Assembly: GCA_033720975.1 (NCBI GenBank)
Contig: JAWWBL010000029.1
Coordinates: 1 to 18,464, forward strand
Origin: JAWWBL01 sp033720975
GTDB lineage: Bacteria > Actinomycetota > Acidimicrobiia > Spongiisociales > ZC4RG35
DNA: 18,464 nucleotides
Direction: 5' to 3'
A program made the position numbers and the translations under genes. The first letter of the stretch is position 1; the number at the start of each line of letters is the position of its first letter. The notes beneath the pieces are model-generated. The model made no database searches, had not been told where the DNA came from, and saw only the letters and a program-made list of their open reading frames with translations. Positions 6,853 to 14,455 of the stretch are shown piece by piece.

Positions 6853-8031
6853 TTGAGGGTCATCGACAACCAAGAGAGGCGAGCACGTCTAGCAATCCGG
6901 CATGGCTTGTGTAGAGAGGGCGCAGCAGACGACGCGCCCGATGCGGCCCGCCTGATGGTCGGCCTTCACTCCTCGGATCCGGCCACCGTTTACCTCGCCA
7001 TCTGGGCTCGAGTACCCGGGGTCGGGGTCGCAGACGTCGAGCAGGCCCTCTATGAGGACAGGTCGATGGTGAGGCTGCTCGGGATGCGCCGCACGTTGTG
7101 GGTTGTGCCGACCGGCTTCGCACCGCTGGTCAACAGTTCGTCCACGTTGGGGCTTCGCGATCGTGAGAAGGCGAAGGCGGTCGAAGTGATCGGTTCGTCA
7201 GGCGTTCCAGACGCCGAGGAGTGGATTGAGAGAGTGTCGGCGCTCACCTTCGACGCCATCAAGGAGATGGGTCAGCCCCTGGCCCGCGACCTGACCAAGC
7301 GAATCCCCGAGCTGCGGGAGAAGATCACCTACCGCAACAAGCAGGGGCGTGTCCTCGGCACCGTTGGAATGTCCACGAGGATCCTCTTCCTCCTGTCGGC
7401 ACACGGCCTGATCGTGCGGGCACGGCCGGCCGGCTCGTGGATCAGCAGTCAATATCGGTGGTCGGCGACGGAGCGGTGGCTCGGGTCCCCTTTGGAGGAG
7501 CAGCCTCCCGAAAAAGCAAGAGCCGAGGTGGTCCGCGCCTGGCTCGAGAGGTTCGGCCCGGCGACGGTCACCGACGTGAAATGGTGGACCGGCTGGCCTA
7601 TGGGCCAGGTCCGCAATGCACTCAGGGCGGTGGACGCCGTGGAGGTCCAACTGGAGGGCGATCAGGGTTTCGTTCTGCCAGAGGATCTGGAAGAGGTGGC
7701 GAGGCCAAGCTCGTGGGTTGCACTACTCCCCTCACTCGACCCCACGACCATGGGCTGGAAACAGCGAACCTGGTACCTCGATGACGACTACGAGCGGCTA
7801 TTCGACCGGTTCGGCAACGCCGGACCAACGGTCTGGGTCAACGGGAGAATCGTCGGAGGGTGGGCACAGGCCAAGAGCGGAGAAGTGCGCTATGAGCTCT
7901 TCGAAGATGTCGGAGCGGAGGCGGCTGCGGCTGTCGAGTCGAGTGCCAACCGCCTCCGAGAGTGGCTTGGGGATGTCGTGGTCACCCCAAGGTTCCGTTC
8001 ATTCCATGAAAGGGAGTTGGCCGGCCGCTGA
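6853..8031 (+). CDS. HTH_42 winged-helix DNA-binding protein (AlkZ/YcaQ superfamily)
   Basis: The 392-aa product matches the HTH_42 (PF06224) pattern. The N-terminus runs QERRARLAIRHGL, then LMVGLHSSDPATVYLAIWARV, then LGMRRTLWVVP. Winged-helix segments lie around residues 130-300, and the C-terminal part contains LLPSLDPTTMGWK and GRIVGGWAQ. The superfamily includes the DNA glycosylases AlkZ and YcaQ, which unhook interstrand crosslinks using a Q-x-Q or Q-x-D motif. At the equivalent position this protein has H39-S40-S41, so glycosylase activity by that mechanism is doubtful. The TTG at 6853 is used because the residues right after it match the usual family N-terminus. No Shine-Dalgarno is visible, and the gene lies 12 nt after the LtrA stop, so it is probably co-transcribed. 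Confidence 0.85.
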   Translation: MRVIDNQERRARLAIRHGLCREGAADDAPDAARLMVGLHSSDPATVYLAIWARVPGVGVADVEQALYEDRSMVRLLGMRRTLWVVPTGFAPLVNSSSTLGLRDREKAKAVEVIGSSGVPDAEEWIERVSALTFDAIKEMGQPLARDLTKRIPELREKITYRNKQGRVLGTVGMSTRILFLLSAHGLIVRARPAGSWISSQYRWSATERWLGSPLEEQPPEKARAEVVRAWLERFGPATVTDVKWWTGWPMGQVRNALRAVDAVEVQLEGDQGFVLPEDLEEVARPSSWVALLPSLDPTTMGWKQRTWYLDDDYERLFDRFGNAGPTVWVNGRIVGGWAQAKSGEVRYELFEDVGAEAAAAVESSANRLREWLGDVVVTPRFRSFHERELAGR

Positions 8032-8073
8032 CGAGGCCAACAGAAGCCAAAGCCGATCTTCCCCCGACGAGGA

Positions 8074-9972
8074 CTACCGAAACTCGAGATCGGCGACGAC
8101 CGCGAAGTGATCAGAAGCCTGGCTGATGATCACCCCGGCGTCGGATGCCACGAGATCGGGCGTGTGGAAGATGTAATCGATCCGGTGTTTCGGGTCAGCA
8201 GCGTTGGACGTGAATCCCTGGCCAACACCGGCCTCGTCCCACGAGTCGACCCACCCTTCCGCAAGGAGCTCCTTCACCTGGCGCCAGCCGGGCCGGGCGT
8301 TGAAGTCGCCCACCATCACGGCCGGCTCGCGTCCGCCCCACTCATCGAGGATGACCCCGATTTGTGCATTGTGCACCGGGTAGAGATCAGCCTCAGGGTC
8401 GTCGTCGTGGACCGCCGGGTCGTTGACATGCTGCAGGTGAATCGAAACGAACAGGATGTCTCCGGTGGGTGTGTCCACCGTGGCGGCGAGGTAGCCGCGG
8501 CGCAAGAGAGTGCCGGCGAGGGGGAGCTTCTCCTTCTCGACCTCACTCAAGGGGTAGCGGGAGAGGATGGCATTCCCCCAAGTCGGGTCGGTCGTGCCGA
8601 AGAAAGCGACATGTTCGAATCCAAGACGCTGCTGAAGCAAGGTCACCTGATCACTGACCCCGCTGAGAAGCCGCCCCCTCGGGACTTCTTGAAGGCCGAC
8701 GATGTCAACCCTGGCATCCTCGATGACTCTGGCGATGGCGTCGATGTCGAAGGTGCCGTCGGTCCCAAATGACGAATGAATGTTGAAGGCCATGACGCGG
8801 AGTGAGCCGTCTCCAGACTCTTCGGCCGGCGCCGAAGTGGAGAAGGTGACCAGTCCGAGCAATGGGAGCACGGCGGCGAGCGCGGCAAACGCCCAGGCTT
8901 CGGACGCAACTCCAGTACGCAAGGCAGGGCGTCTCAGCACCGCACTGAGGCCAAAAACGGCGAGCAACACGGCGACGCCGAGCCTTGCCTGGGACTGACT
9001 GAACCCGAGATCGATGTCCATCGGCACGTAGTACGCAAGAGAGACCACTACGAACAGCAGCATCCCCGCCACCAGCCACACAGTGGAACCGGCAGTCCCA
9101 CGACTCTCGGGATCAGGTACAAGGGATGACCAGACCAACCCCGCACCGGGGACCGCCAAAACGGTGAACAGGTTGAAGATCAGGGCACCGGATTCAGCGG
9201 CGACTGCGGCGCCCAGCATCGCTGCCAGAGCCAGCCCAACTAATGCCCGGCTCTTCTCGAAACGGGAGACCAGGATGAGCGCCAAAACGTTGAGCAACGC
9301 AATGCGCAACTGGGCTTGGGCAGCTGCCATCCCGCCCACTTCCGATGTCCACCCCTGGTTCTGAAGAATCAAGAGCTCGAAGAACAAGAACGGGCCAATA
9401 CCCACGAGGGTCCACCCGGTTCGGGTCGCCCCCTGGCGCTCGGGGGGGTTGGCAGCCCGCAACGCGTAAAGGGAGGCGAGAGACAGCCCCAGCACACCGA
9501 CGAGCGGTGCAAGACCCGTTTGGTAGGCGAGATCGAGGCTGAGGCTCATCCCCCTGATCGCAGAGTCGACGGCAAGCCCGAGCAGGACCCCACCGACGAG
9601 GGCAGAGCGGCCCATTGAGAACACGAGGGGGAGAAGCCCTACGAACGCCGCCGTGCCCACCGCTGAGCTCCACAGGTCGATCGAGGGATCGGTGAGCACT
9701 TGATTGACTATGCGTGCAATCACAAGCAGCCAAAGCCCGAGCCAGGTCGCCCGTTTCGGTCCCAGCCACCTCCCTGCCAGTGGGATCAAGGCGCCAAGAA
9801 TGAACGGCGCGACCGCGATGGGGATCAGGTCGAGGGTCCCGATACCGACGGTGTCCCTGAGATACCACGTGATCGATCCGAAGAGGAAGCGAATCGACTG
9901 CGCACCGAGCACGAACACGAGGGCGCCAAGGACAGCGTTCAGGGTTCTCCTTGGCTCCTGCGTGGTGAACAT
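8074..9972 (-). CDS. Polytopic membrane protein with C-terminal endonuclease/exonuclease/phosphatase (EEP) domain
   Basis: Of the 632 residues, about 1-380 are a series of hydrophobic helices, roughly 10-12 by eye. Residues about 391-632 form a complete EEP domain with N397 (VMAFNIH), E429 (VGLQEV), H512 (VSIHLQH), D556 and N558 (VGDFNARP), D599 (RIDYIF) and D621-H622 (ASDH). EEP enzymes cleave phosphodiester or phosphomonoester bonds, and members include nucleases, sphingomyelinases and inositol phosphatases. Fusion to a membrane domain recalls eukaryotic CWH43, a lipid-remodelling protein, and suggests a lipid or polyprenyl-phosphate substrate rather than DNA. That is inference. By the likely topology the catalytic domain is outside the membrane core, but its side is not determined. 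ATG 9972 follows a TAGCTT box by 6 nt. Confidence 0.9.
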   Translation of the reverse strand: MFTTQEPRRTLNAVLGALVFVLGAQSIRFLFGSITWYLRDTVGIGTLDLIPIAVAPFILGALIPLAGRWLGPKRATWLGLWLLVIARIVNQVLTDPSIDLWSSAVGTAAFVGLLPLVFSMGRSALVGGVLLGLAVDSAIRGMSLSLDLAYQTGLAPLVGVLGLSLASLYALRAANPPERQGATRTGWTLVGIGPFLFFELLILQNQGWTSEVGGMAAAQAQLRIALLNVLALILVSRFEKSRALVGLALAAMLGAAVAAESGALIFNLFTVLAVPGAGLVWSSLVPDPESRGTAGSTVWLVAGMLLFVVVSLAYYVPMDIDLGFSQSQARLGVAVLLAVFGLSAVLRRPALRTGVASEAWAFAALAAVLPLLGLVTFSTSAPAEESGDGSLRVMAFNIHSSFGTDGTFDIDAIARVIEDARVDIVGLQEVPRGRLLSGVSDQVTLLQQRLGFEHVAFFGTTDPTWGNAILSRYPLSEVEKEKLPLAGTLLRRGYLAATVDTPTGDILFVSIHLQHVNDPAVHDDDPEADLYPVHNAQIGVILDEWGGREPAVMVGDFNARPGWRQVKELLAEGWVDSWDEAGVGQGFTSNAADPKHRIDYIFHTPDLVASDAGVIISQASDHFAVVADLEFR

Positions 9973-9978
9973 TCCGCG

Positions 9979-9984
9979 AAGCTA
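9979..9984 (-). promoter_or_regulatory. -10 box TAGCTT for the EEP gene, overlapping the upstream stop codon
   Basis: TAGCTT ends 6 nt before ATG 9972. Its first three bases are the TAG stop of the MTHFR-like gene. No Shine-Dalgarno lies close to the ATG. Confidence 0.45.
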
Positions 9985-10770
9985 CTCCGGCAACCAGGCT
10001 CCCGGTGCCTCTTCGATGAGCGACTCGTACTTGAGTCCCATGAGCACGACGCCGGCACAACCGGCGTCACGTGCGCGGGCTTCCGTTTCATTGAGGATCT
10101 CCCACCCGAGCTTCCGTCTGACATCGGGGGGCACCTCAGAGATTCTCTCCTTGAACCGGTCCGTCACGGGCACTGCCCCTATCGCCTCCATCCTGTCAAC
10201 CCACTCTGGGCTGAAAGCCGGTATCACCATCAGATAGACAGGCGGGTCGTCATCTTTGAGGTTGAGGCGTCCCACTTGACGCTCGACGACGTCTGGGTCG
10301 AGGATCGGACCGGCCACGAAGAAGTCGGTGCCCAGCTCGATACGGCGTCGAAATTGCCATTCCTGGAAACGGGTCGGCATACCGACTTCGAAGTCGGGCA
10401 TGCCCTTCTTCAAGTTCTCGAGGTGCTCAACGATCTCGTAGTGGTTGGCCAAGTGGTCGATGTGAGGCACGGTGTCCCCGATCACAACGAGGAACGAATC
10501 GACACCATTGCCAAGGGCACCTCTCACCTCCGACTCTATGGCGAGGATGTTCCGATCCCGGGTGGAGACCACGACGGTTGGATGCACGTCTGGCACATCG
10601 TGGGTGATTCGGGCGGAGAACGCGTAGGGCGACACCCGAATCCGGCCAAAGACGTTGTCGGTGACCAGCACGTGAGACCACAGCGGGGAGAGGCTGCGGT
10701 GACGGCCATCAGGCAGCTCCGGCGGATTCACCTCCGCGATACGCAGCCACTCGCGTTCATGCGCCAGCAA
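9982..10770 (-). CDS. MTHFR-like protein (short methylenetetrahydrofolate reductase family), in metH operon
   Basis: This 262-aa protein has the MTHFR barrel pattern. RIAEVNPPE near the N-terminus places E13 where MetF has its catalytic Glu. TVVVSTRDRNILAIESEV corresponds to the family DRNR motif, followed by NGVDSFLVVIGDTVP. GMPTRF, FFVAGPIL and GCAGVVLMGL are further conserved-looking stretches. The presumed reaction is 5,10-methylene-THF to 5-methyl-THF, the methyl donor for MetH. The start is TTG 10770, because AGGAGG lies 6 nt upstream. It overlaps metH by 14 nt, so translation is probably coupled. The open frame extends further upstream inside metH, but that part is an out-of-frame shadow. 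The protein is shorter than E. coli MetF (about 296 aa) and divergent. Flavin dependence and true activity are uncertain. Confidence 0.8.
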   Translation of the reverse strand: MLAHEREWLRIAEVNPPELPDGRHRSLSPLWSHVLVTDNVFGRIRVSPYAFSARITHDVPDVHPTVVVSTRDRNILAIESEVRGALGNGVDSFLVVIGDTVPHIDHLANHYEIVEHLENLKKGMPDFEVGMPTRFQEWQFRRRIELGTDFFVAGPILDPDVVERQVGRLNLKDDDPPVYLMVIPAFSPEWVDRMEAIGAVPVTDRFKERISEVPPDVRRKLGWEILNETEARARDAGCAGVVLMGLKYESLIEEAPGAWLPE

Positions 10771-13700
10771 GTCGGGCCTCCTGTGGTTTTCTCGCGACGA
10801 AATACTTCGCCTGAGGGTGGTGGCAGATGATCGCCGAAGTGGTCTGCTCCGGCTGGTACTGAAACCCGGTGTCCGGGCCGACTTCGATGCCAATCCGGTC
10901 AGCTCCCAACAGTTCGGCCACCGTTGAGTTGTCCTCGAGGTCGGGGCAGGCCGGATAACCCCAGGAATACCGACCACCCCGGTACTTCTGGCGGAACAGG
11001 CCGGTCAACGTGGGGCCGTCCTCGTCGACGAAGCCCCACTCTGTCCTTATCCGATGATGCCAGTACTCGGCAAGGGCTTCGGCCATCTCCACACCCAGTC
11101 CGTGCAACAGGAGATAGTCCTGGTAACGGTCAGCCTCGAACAGCTCTTTCGTGCGCTCCGAAACTGCGCTGCCCATGGTGACAATGTGGAAAGCGGCGTA
11201 GTCCATCTCGTTGGACTCGATGGGCCGGAAGAAGTCGGCGATGCAATAGAAGGGATCTTCCTGCTGGCGGGGGAAGCCGAATCGGGCGAGTTGGCTCTTA
11301 CGGGTCTCGTCCTCCCACACCACCAACTCGTCGCCATCCCCATTTGCCGGGAAGTACCCATAGACGACCTGGGGCACGAGCAGATCCTCGCCTCGAGCGA
11401 TGGCGAGCTGCTCTCTCAGCTTGGCGCCCAGCCTCTCTTTGAACTCGCCGTCAGTCTCACCCGACTCGGGGCGGAACTGCCACTGGTTTCGGTACAGGGC
11501 CGTGAGATTGAGGAAAGGAACTATGTCGCCGAGGCCGACGCCCTTGACCACACGGCTGCCAATGAACGGGGGTCGGAACACCCGGTTGTCGCTCACCACC
11601 GACGGAGACCTGGTGGGAACGCCCTCGGCGCCCTGGGTTCGGGTGCGTGGGGGGCGTGGTGCTACCGGGCGAGGTGGTGCGTCTCCGGCCGCGATCTTGT
11701 GCATGGCTTCGAGCCCGGCAAACGCATCTTTCCCGTAGTACAGAGGGCCGTCGTACTGAGAGCGCAGATCCGACTCGACATAACGCCGGGTGAGAGCGGC
11801 TCCGCCCAGAAGGACCGGGACATGACCCAGCCCCCTTCTGCCTAGCTCCTCCAGATTGTCCCGCATTATCAGAGTGCTCTTCACCAGCAGCCCACTCATC
11901 CCGATGGCGTCGGCACCCGTGTCTTCGTAGGCCTTGATCATCTCGTTGATCCCGACCTTTATGCCGAGATTGTGGGTTTCGAACCCGTTGTTCTTGAGGA
12001 TGATGTCGACCAGGTTCTTGCCGATGTCGTGGACGTCGCCGCTGACCGTTGCCAAGACCACGCTCCCCTTCTTGACCGTGTCCGCCTTCTCCATCTTCGG
12101 CTCGAGATACCCAACGGCCTTTTTCATCGTCTCTGCCGACCTGAGGACGAACGGCAGCTGCATCTCACCCGAGGCGAACAGGTCACCCACGGTCTTCATC
12201 CCTTCGAGCAAGTGGTCATTGATGATCTCGAGAGGAGCGGCTCCCTTTTCAAGTGCAATGTCGAGATCGGGGATGATGTTCTTCTGGTCGCCATCGACGA
12301 TGCGCTTCGCCAGTCGCTCCTCCACACCGAGACCTTCGTACTGGTCGACCTTCTTTTCTTCGGTCGTCACGTCTTCGAACAACTCGAGGATCCGCTCCAG
12401 AGGGTCGTAGTCCTCGGTCCGTCTGTCATAGATGAGGTCGAGGCAGGCATCGCGCTGCGTCTCGTCGATCTTCGACAGCGGCTCGATTTTTCCCGCGTGG
12501 ACGATCGCCGCGTCGAGGCCTGCTTCCACTGCTTCGTGGAGGAAAACCGAGTTGAGCACCTTCCGCGCGGCTGGCTTCAGGCCGAAGGAGACATTGGAGA
12601 CTCCGAGAACGGTTCGTACGCCCGGTAGCTCAGCCTTGATTTGGCGGATGGCAGCCAGCGTTTCGATCGCGTCTCGGCGGAGGTCGCCGTCCCCCGTTGT
12701 CAGCGGGAACGTCAGCGCATCGAAGAGAAGGTCGCTTGGGGCGAGCCCGTACCGCTTGGTTGCCATGTCGTAAAGGCGATGGGCCACCCGCATCTTCCAA
12801 TCCGCGGTGCGTGCCTGACCCTCCTCGTCGATTAGAAGGCAGATGACCGCAGCTCCGTGCGCTCTGGCCAGGGTGAACACCCGGTCCGCTCTCGAGCCTT
12901 CGCCGTCCCCGTCCTCCAGGTTGGCGCTGTTGAGGACGCTCCTGCCGCCGAGACGCTCCAAGCCGGCCTCCATCACCTCTGGCTCGGTCGAGTCCAGGAC
13001 GAGCGGCGCGGCGACATCGGTGGCAAACGCCGCGGCAAGCCGCTTCATGTCTTCCACGCCATCGCGTCCGACATAGTCCACACAGAGGTCCACGAGATGG
13101 GCCCCCTCTTGAACCTGGGACTGGCCGATGGCAACACATGCATCGAGGTCGTCGGAAAGCAGAGCATCACGGAACGCCTTGGAGCCGTTGGAGTTGGCGC
13201 GCTCGCCGATCATCAGAAAGGAAGCATCCTGGTCGAAGGGGACTTGGCTATAAATCGAGGCGGCTGCCGGTGTCCAGGTTGGCGCCCGCTGACGCGGCGC
13301 CGAGTCCCGCACCCGGGACACGACCGCGGCCAGGTGCTCGGGCGTCGTTCCACAGCACCCGCCTATCACCCCAACCCCGAGCTCGGTGGCGAAATCGTGA
13401 AGATTGTCGGCGAGGCTGTGCGGGGTGAGGTCGTAGACCACCTCTCCGTCCACCACTTGGGGGAGGCCGGCGTTGGGTATGGCTGAGATCGGTACCGGCG
13501 AATGGCGGCTGAGATGTCTCAGTGGTTCCCACATCTCGGCGGGACCGGTAGCGCAGTTGAGACCGATCACGTCGGGTCTCGTGGCGGCGAGAGAGGTGAG
13601 TGCCGCACCGATCTCGGTTCCGGGCAGCATCCGGCCGGTTAGCTCGATCGTCACCTGGGTCTGTAACGGGAGGTCTACACCCGCTGTCTCCATCGCTTTG

Positions 13701-14227
13701 CGAGCGCCGGCAATCGCGGCTTTGGCTCCCAGAAGATCGAACTGGGTCTCGATGATGAGGAGATCGGCGCCGCCATCGATCAGCCCTGTGGCCATTTCCT
13801 CGTAGGCCGCCACCAGCTCGTGGTAGGTGACCTGTCCCAAAGTGGCGAACTTGGTCCCGGGTCCGATTGATCCGGCGACGAAACGGGGTCGGCCGTCGCC
13901 GGCTATGTATTCGTCGACGACGTCACGCGCGATGGATGCTCCTGAAGCGGCTATCTCGTATGCACGGTTCTCCAGCCCGTACTCCGCCAACGGGACGGCG
14001 AAAGCTCCGAAGGTGTTCGTCTCGACAACATCGACGCCCACGTCCAGGAATGAGCGGTGAAGGTTCCCGATGACATCGGGGCGGGTCAGGTTGAGGTATT
14101 CGTTGCAGCCCTCGAGATCAGGCCCGCCGAAGTCATCGGCGGTCAGTCCGACCGTTTGGAGGTTGGTCCCGGTGGCACCGTCGAAGATGACGATCCCAGA
14201 CTGGACTGCGTCGATATAGGTGCTCAT
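10757..14227 (-). CDS. metH: Cobalamin-dependent methionine synthase
   Basis: The 1156-aa protein contains all four MetH modules. Residues 1-310 form the homocysteine-binding barrel with Zn ligands C225, C291 and C292 (GGCCGT). Residues about 325-600 form the pterin-binding barrel. Residues about 625-850 hold the cap and B12-binding Rossmann domain with DVHDIGKN (731-738, H733 the lower axial Co ligand). Residues about 880-1150 are the AdoMet reactivation domain with RYSWGYPACPD (1086-1096). It methylates homocysteine from 5-methyl-THF through methylcobalamin. It is slightly shorter than E. coli MetH (1227 aa) but complete. ATG 14227 has AGGA 7 nt upstream and overlaps the stop of a short upstream ORF (ATGA). 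A SAM-clan riboswitch lies in its leader, so repression by SAM is expected. The MTHFR-like gene follows with a 14-nt overlap. Confidence 0.97.
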   Translation of the reverse strand: MSTYIDAVQSGIVIFDGATGTNLQTVGLTADDFGGPDLEGCNEYLNLTRPDVIGNLHRSFLDVGVDVVETNTFGAFAVPLAEYGLENRAYEIAASGASIARDVVDEYIAGDGRPRFVAGSIGPGTKFATLGQVTYHELVAAYEEMATGLIDGGADLLIIETQFDLLGAKAAIAGARKAMETAGVDLPLQTQVTIELTGRMLPGTEIGAALTSLAATRPDVIGLNCATGPAEMWEPLRHLSRHSPVPISAIPNAGLPQVVDGEVVYDLTPHSLADNLHDFATELGVGVIGGCCGTTPEHLAAVVSRVRDSAPRQRAPTWTPAAASIYSQVPFDQDASFLMIGERANSNGSKAFRDALLSDDLDACVAIGQSQVQEGAHLVDLCVDYVGRDGVEDMKRLAAAFATDVAAPLVLDSTEPEVMEAGLERLGGRSVLNSANLEDGDGEGSRADRVFTLARAHGAAVICLLIDEEGQARTADWKMRVAHRLYDMATKRYGLAPSDLLFDALTFPLTTGDGDLRRDAIETLAAIRQIKAELPGVRTVLGVSNVSFGLKPAARKVLNSVFLHEAVEAGLDAAIVHAGKIEPLSKIDETQRDACLDLIYDRRTEDYDPLERILELFEDVTTEEKKVDQYEGLGVEERLAKRIVDGDQKNIIPDLDIALEKGAAPLEIINDHLLEGMKTVGDLFASGEMQLPFVLRSAETMKKAVGYLEPKMEKADTVKKGSVVLATVSGDVHDIGKNLVDIILKNNGFETHNLGIKVGINEMIKAYEDTGADAIGMSGLLVKSTLIMRDNLEELGRRGLGHVPVLLGGAALTRRYVESDLRSQYDGPLYYGKDAFAGLEAMHKIAAGDAPPRPVAPRPPRTRTQGAEGVPTRSPSVVSDNRVFRPPFIGSRVVKGVGLGDIVPFLNLTALYRNQWQFRPESGETDGEFKERLGAKLREQLAIARGEDLLVPQVVYGYFPANGDGDELVVWEDETRKSQLARFGFPRQQEDPFYCIADFFRPIESNEMDYAAFHIVTMGSAVSERTKELFEADRYQDYLLLHGLGVEMAEALAEYWHHRIRTEWGFVDEDGPTLTGLFRQKYRGGRYSWGYPACPDLEDNSTVAELLGADRIGIEVGPDTGFQYQPEQTTSAIICHHPQAKYFVARKPQEARLAGA
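10777..10782 (-). promoter_or_regulatory. Ribosome-binding site AGGAGG within the metH 3' end
   Basis: AGGAGG lies 6 nt before TTG 10770, inside the metH coding sequence. It decides the start of the MTHFR-like gene. Confidence 0.75.
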
Positions 14228-14268
14228 CGTCTAGTCCTACATCGGCAATGCTCGAATGGTGCGCTCAT
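14224..14268 (-). CDS. Upstream ORF of 14 codons coupled to metH
   Basis: ATG 14268 opens a frame encoding MSAPFEHCRCRTRR. Its TGA overlaps the metH ATG as ATGA. The preceding bases are purine-rich (AGAGGAAGAGG), a plausible Shine-Dalgarno stronger than the AGGA directly before metH. The peptide ends in an Arg/Cys-rich stretch. It lies downstream of the riboswitch, so it may be the actual entry point for ribosomes onto metH. Whether it is translated is not known; it could be a chance frame. Confidence 0.4.
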   Translation of the reverse strand: MSAPFEHCRCRTRR

Positions 14269-14327
14269 GGCCTCTTCCTCTGTCTCTTCCGAAACGCTTG
14301 AGAGCGCCACGAGCCTTCGCCCAGGGC

Positions 14328-14413
14328 CACTCATCGATCCAGGCATTGGCACCGTGCGTAAGCCGGTTGCCGCGGCGTCAGCGGGCCTGTCCCTCAGCCG
14401 CTCTAGATGAGCG
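14328..14413 (-). promoter_or_regulatory. SAM riboswitch aptamer (SAM-I/SAM-IV clan) upstream of metH
   Basis: Reading the minus strand, P1 is formed by CGCTCATC (14406-14413) and GATGAGTG (14328-14335): eight pairs including one G-U. Inside are GCGGC...GCCGC (P2) with a kink-turn-like TGA/TGAC, and the SAM-I core strings GAGGGACAGGCCC, GCGGCAACC and GGTGCCAATGCC. After GGTGCCAATGCC only about six nucleotides precede the closing P1 strand, so the P4 hairpin of classic SAM-I is missing. That points to SAM-IV or the SAM-I/IV variant. Position directly before metH fits SAM-dependent repression of methionine synthesis. The expression platform lies between 14327 and 14228, probably acting on translation, since no T-run terminator is seen. 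Confidence 0.88.
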
Positions 14414-14425
14414 TTTCTGGGTGTA

Positions 14426-14455
14426 AGCCTATCCGCCTCCGGTGGTTTCGGGCAA
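14426..14455 (-). promoter_or_regulatory. metH riboswitch promoter (TTGCCC-N18-TAGGCT)
   Basis: On the minus strand, TTGCCC (14450-14455) and TAGGCT (14426-14431) are separated by 18 nt. They are positioned to start transcription a few bases before the aptamer. The -10 box includes the TAG stop of the upstream nitroreductase gene. Confidence 0.5.

Noticed and set aside
10771..10977. N-terminal extension of the MTHFR-like frame inside metH (open back to 10977)
   Set aside because: It is Arg/Ser-rich, unlike the family, and lies wholly within metH in another frame. AGGAGG 6 nt before TTG 10770 gives a better start.
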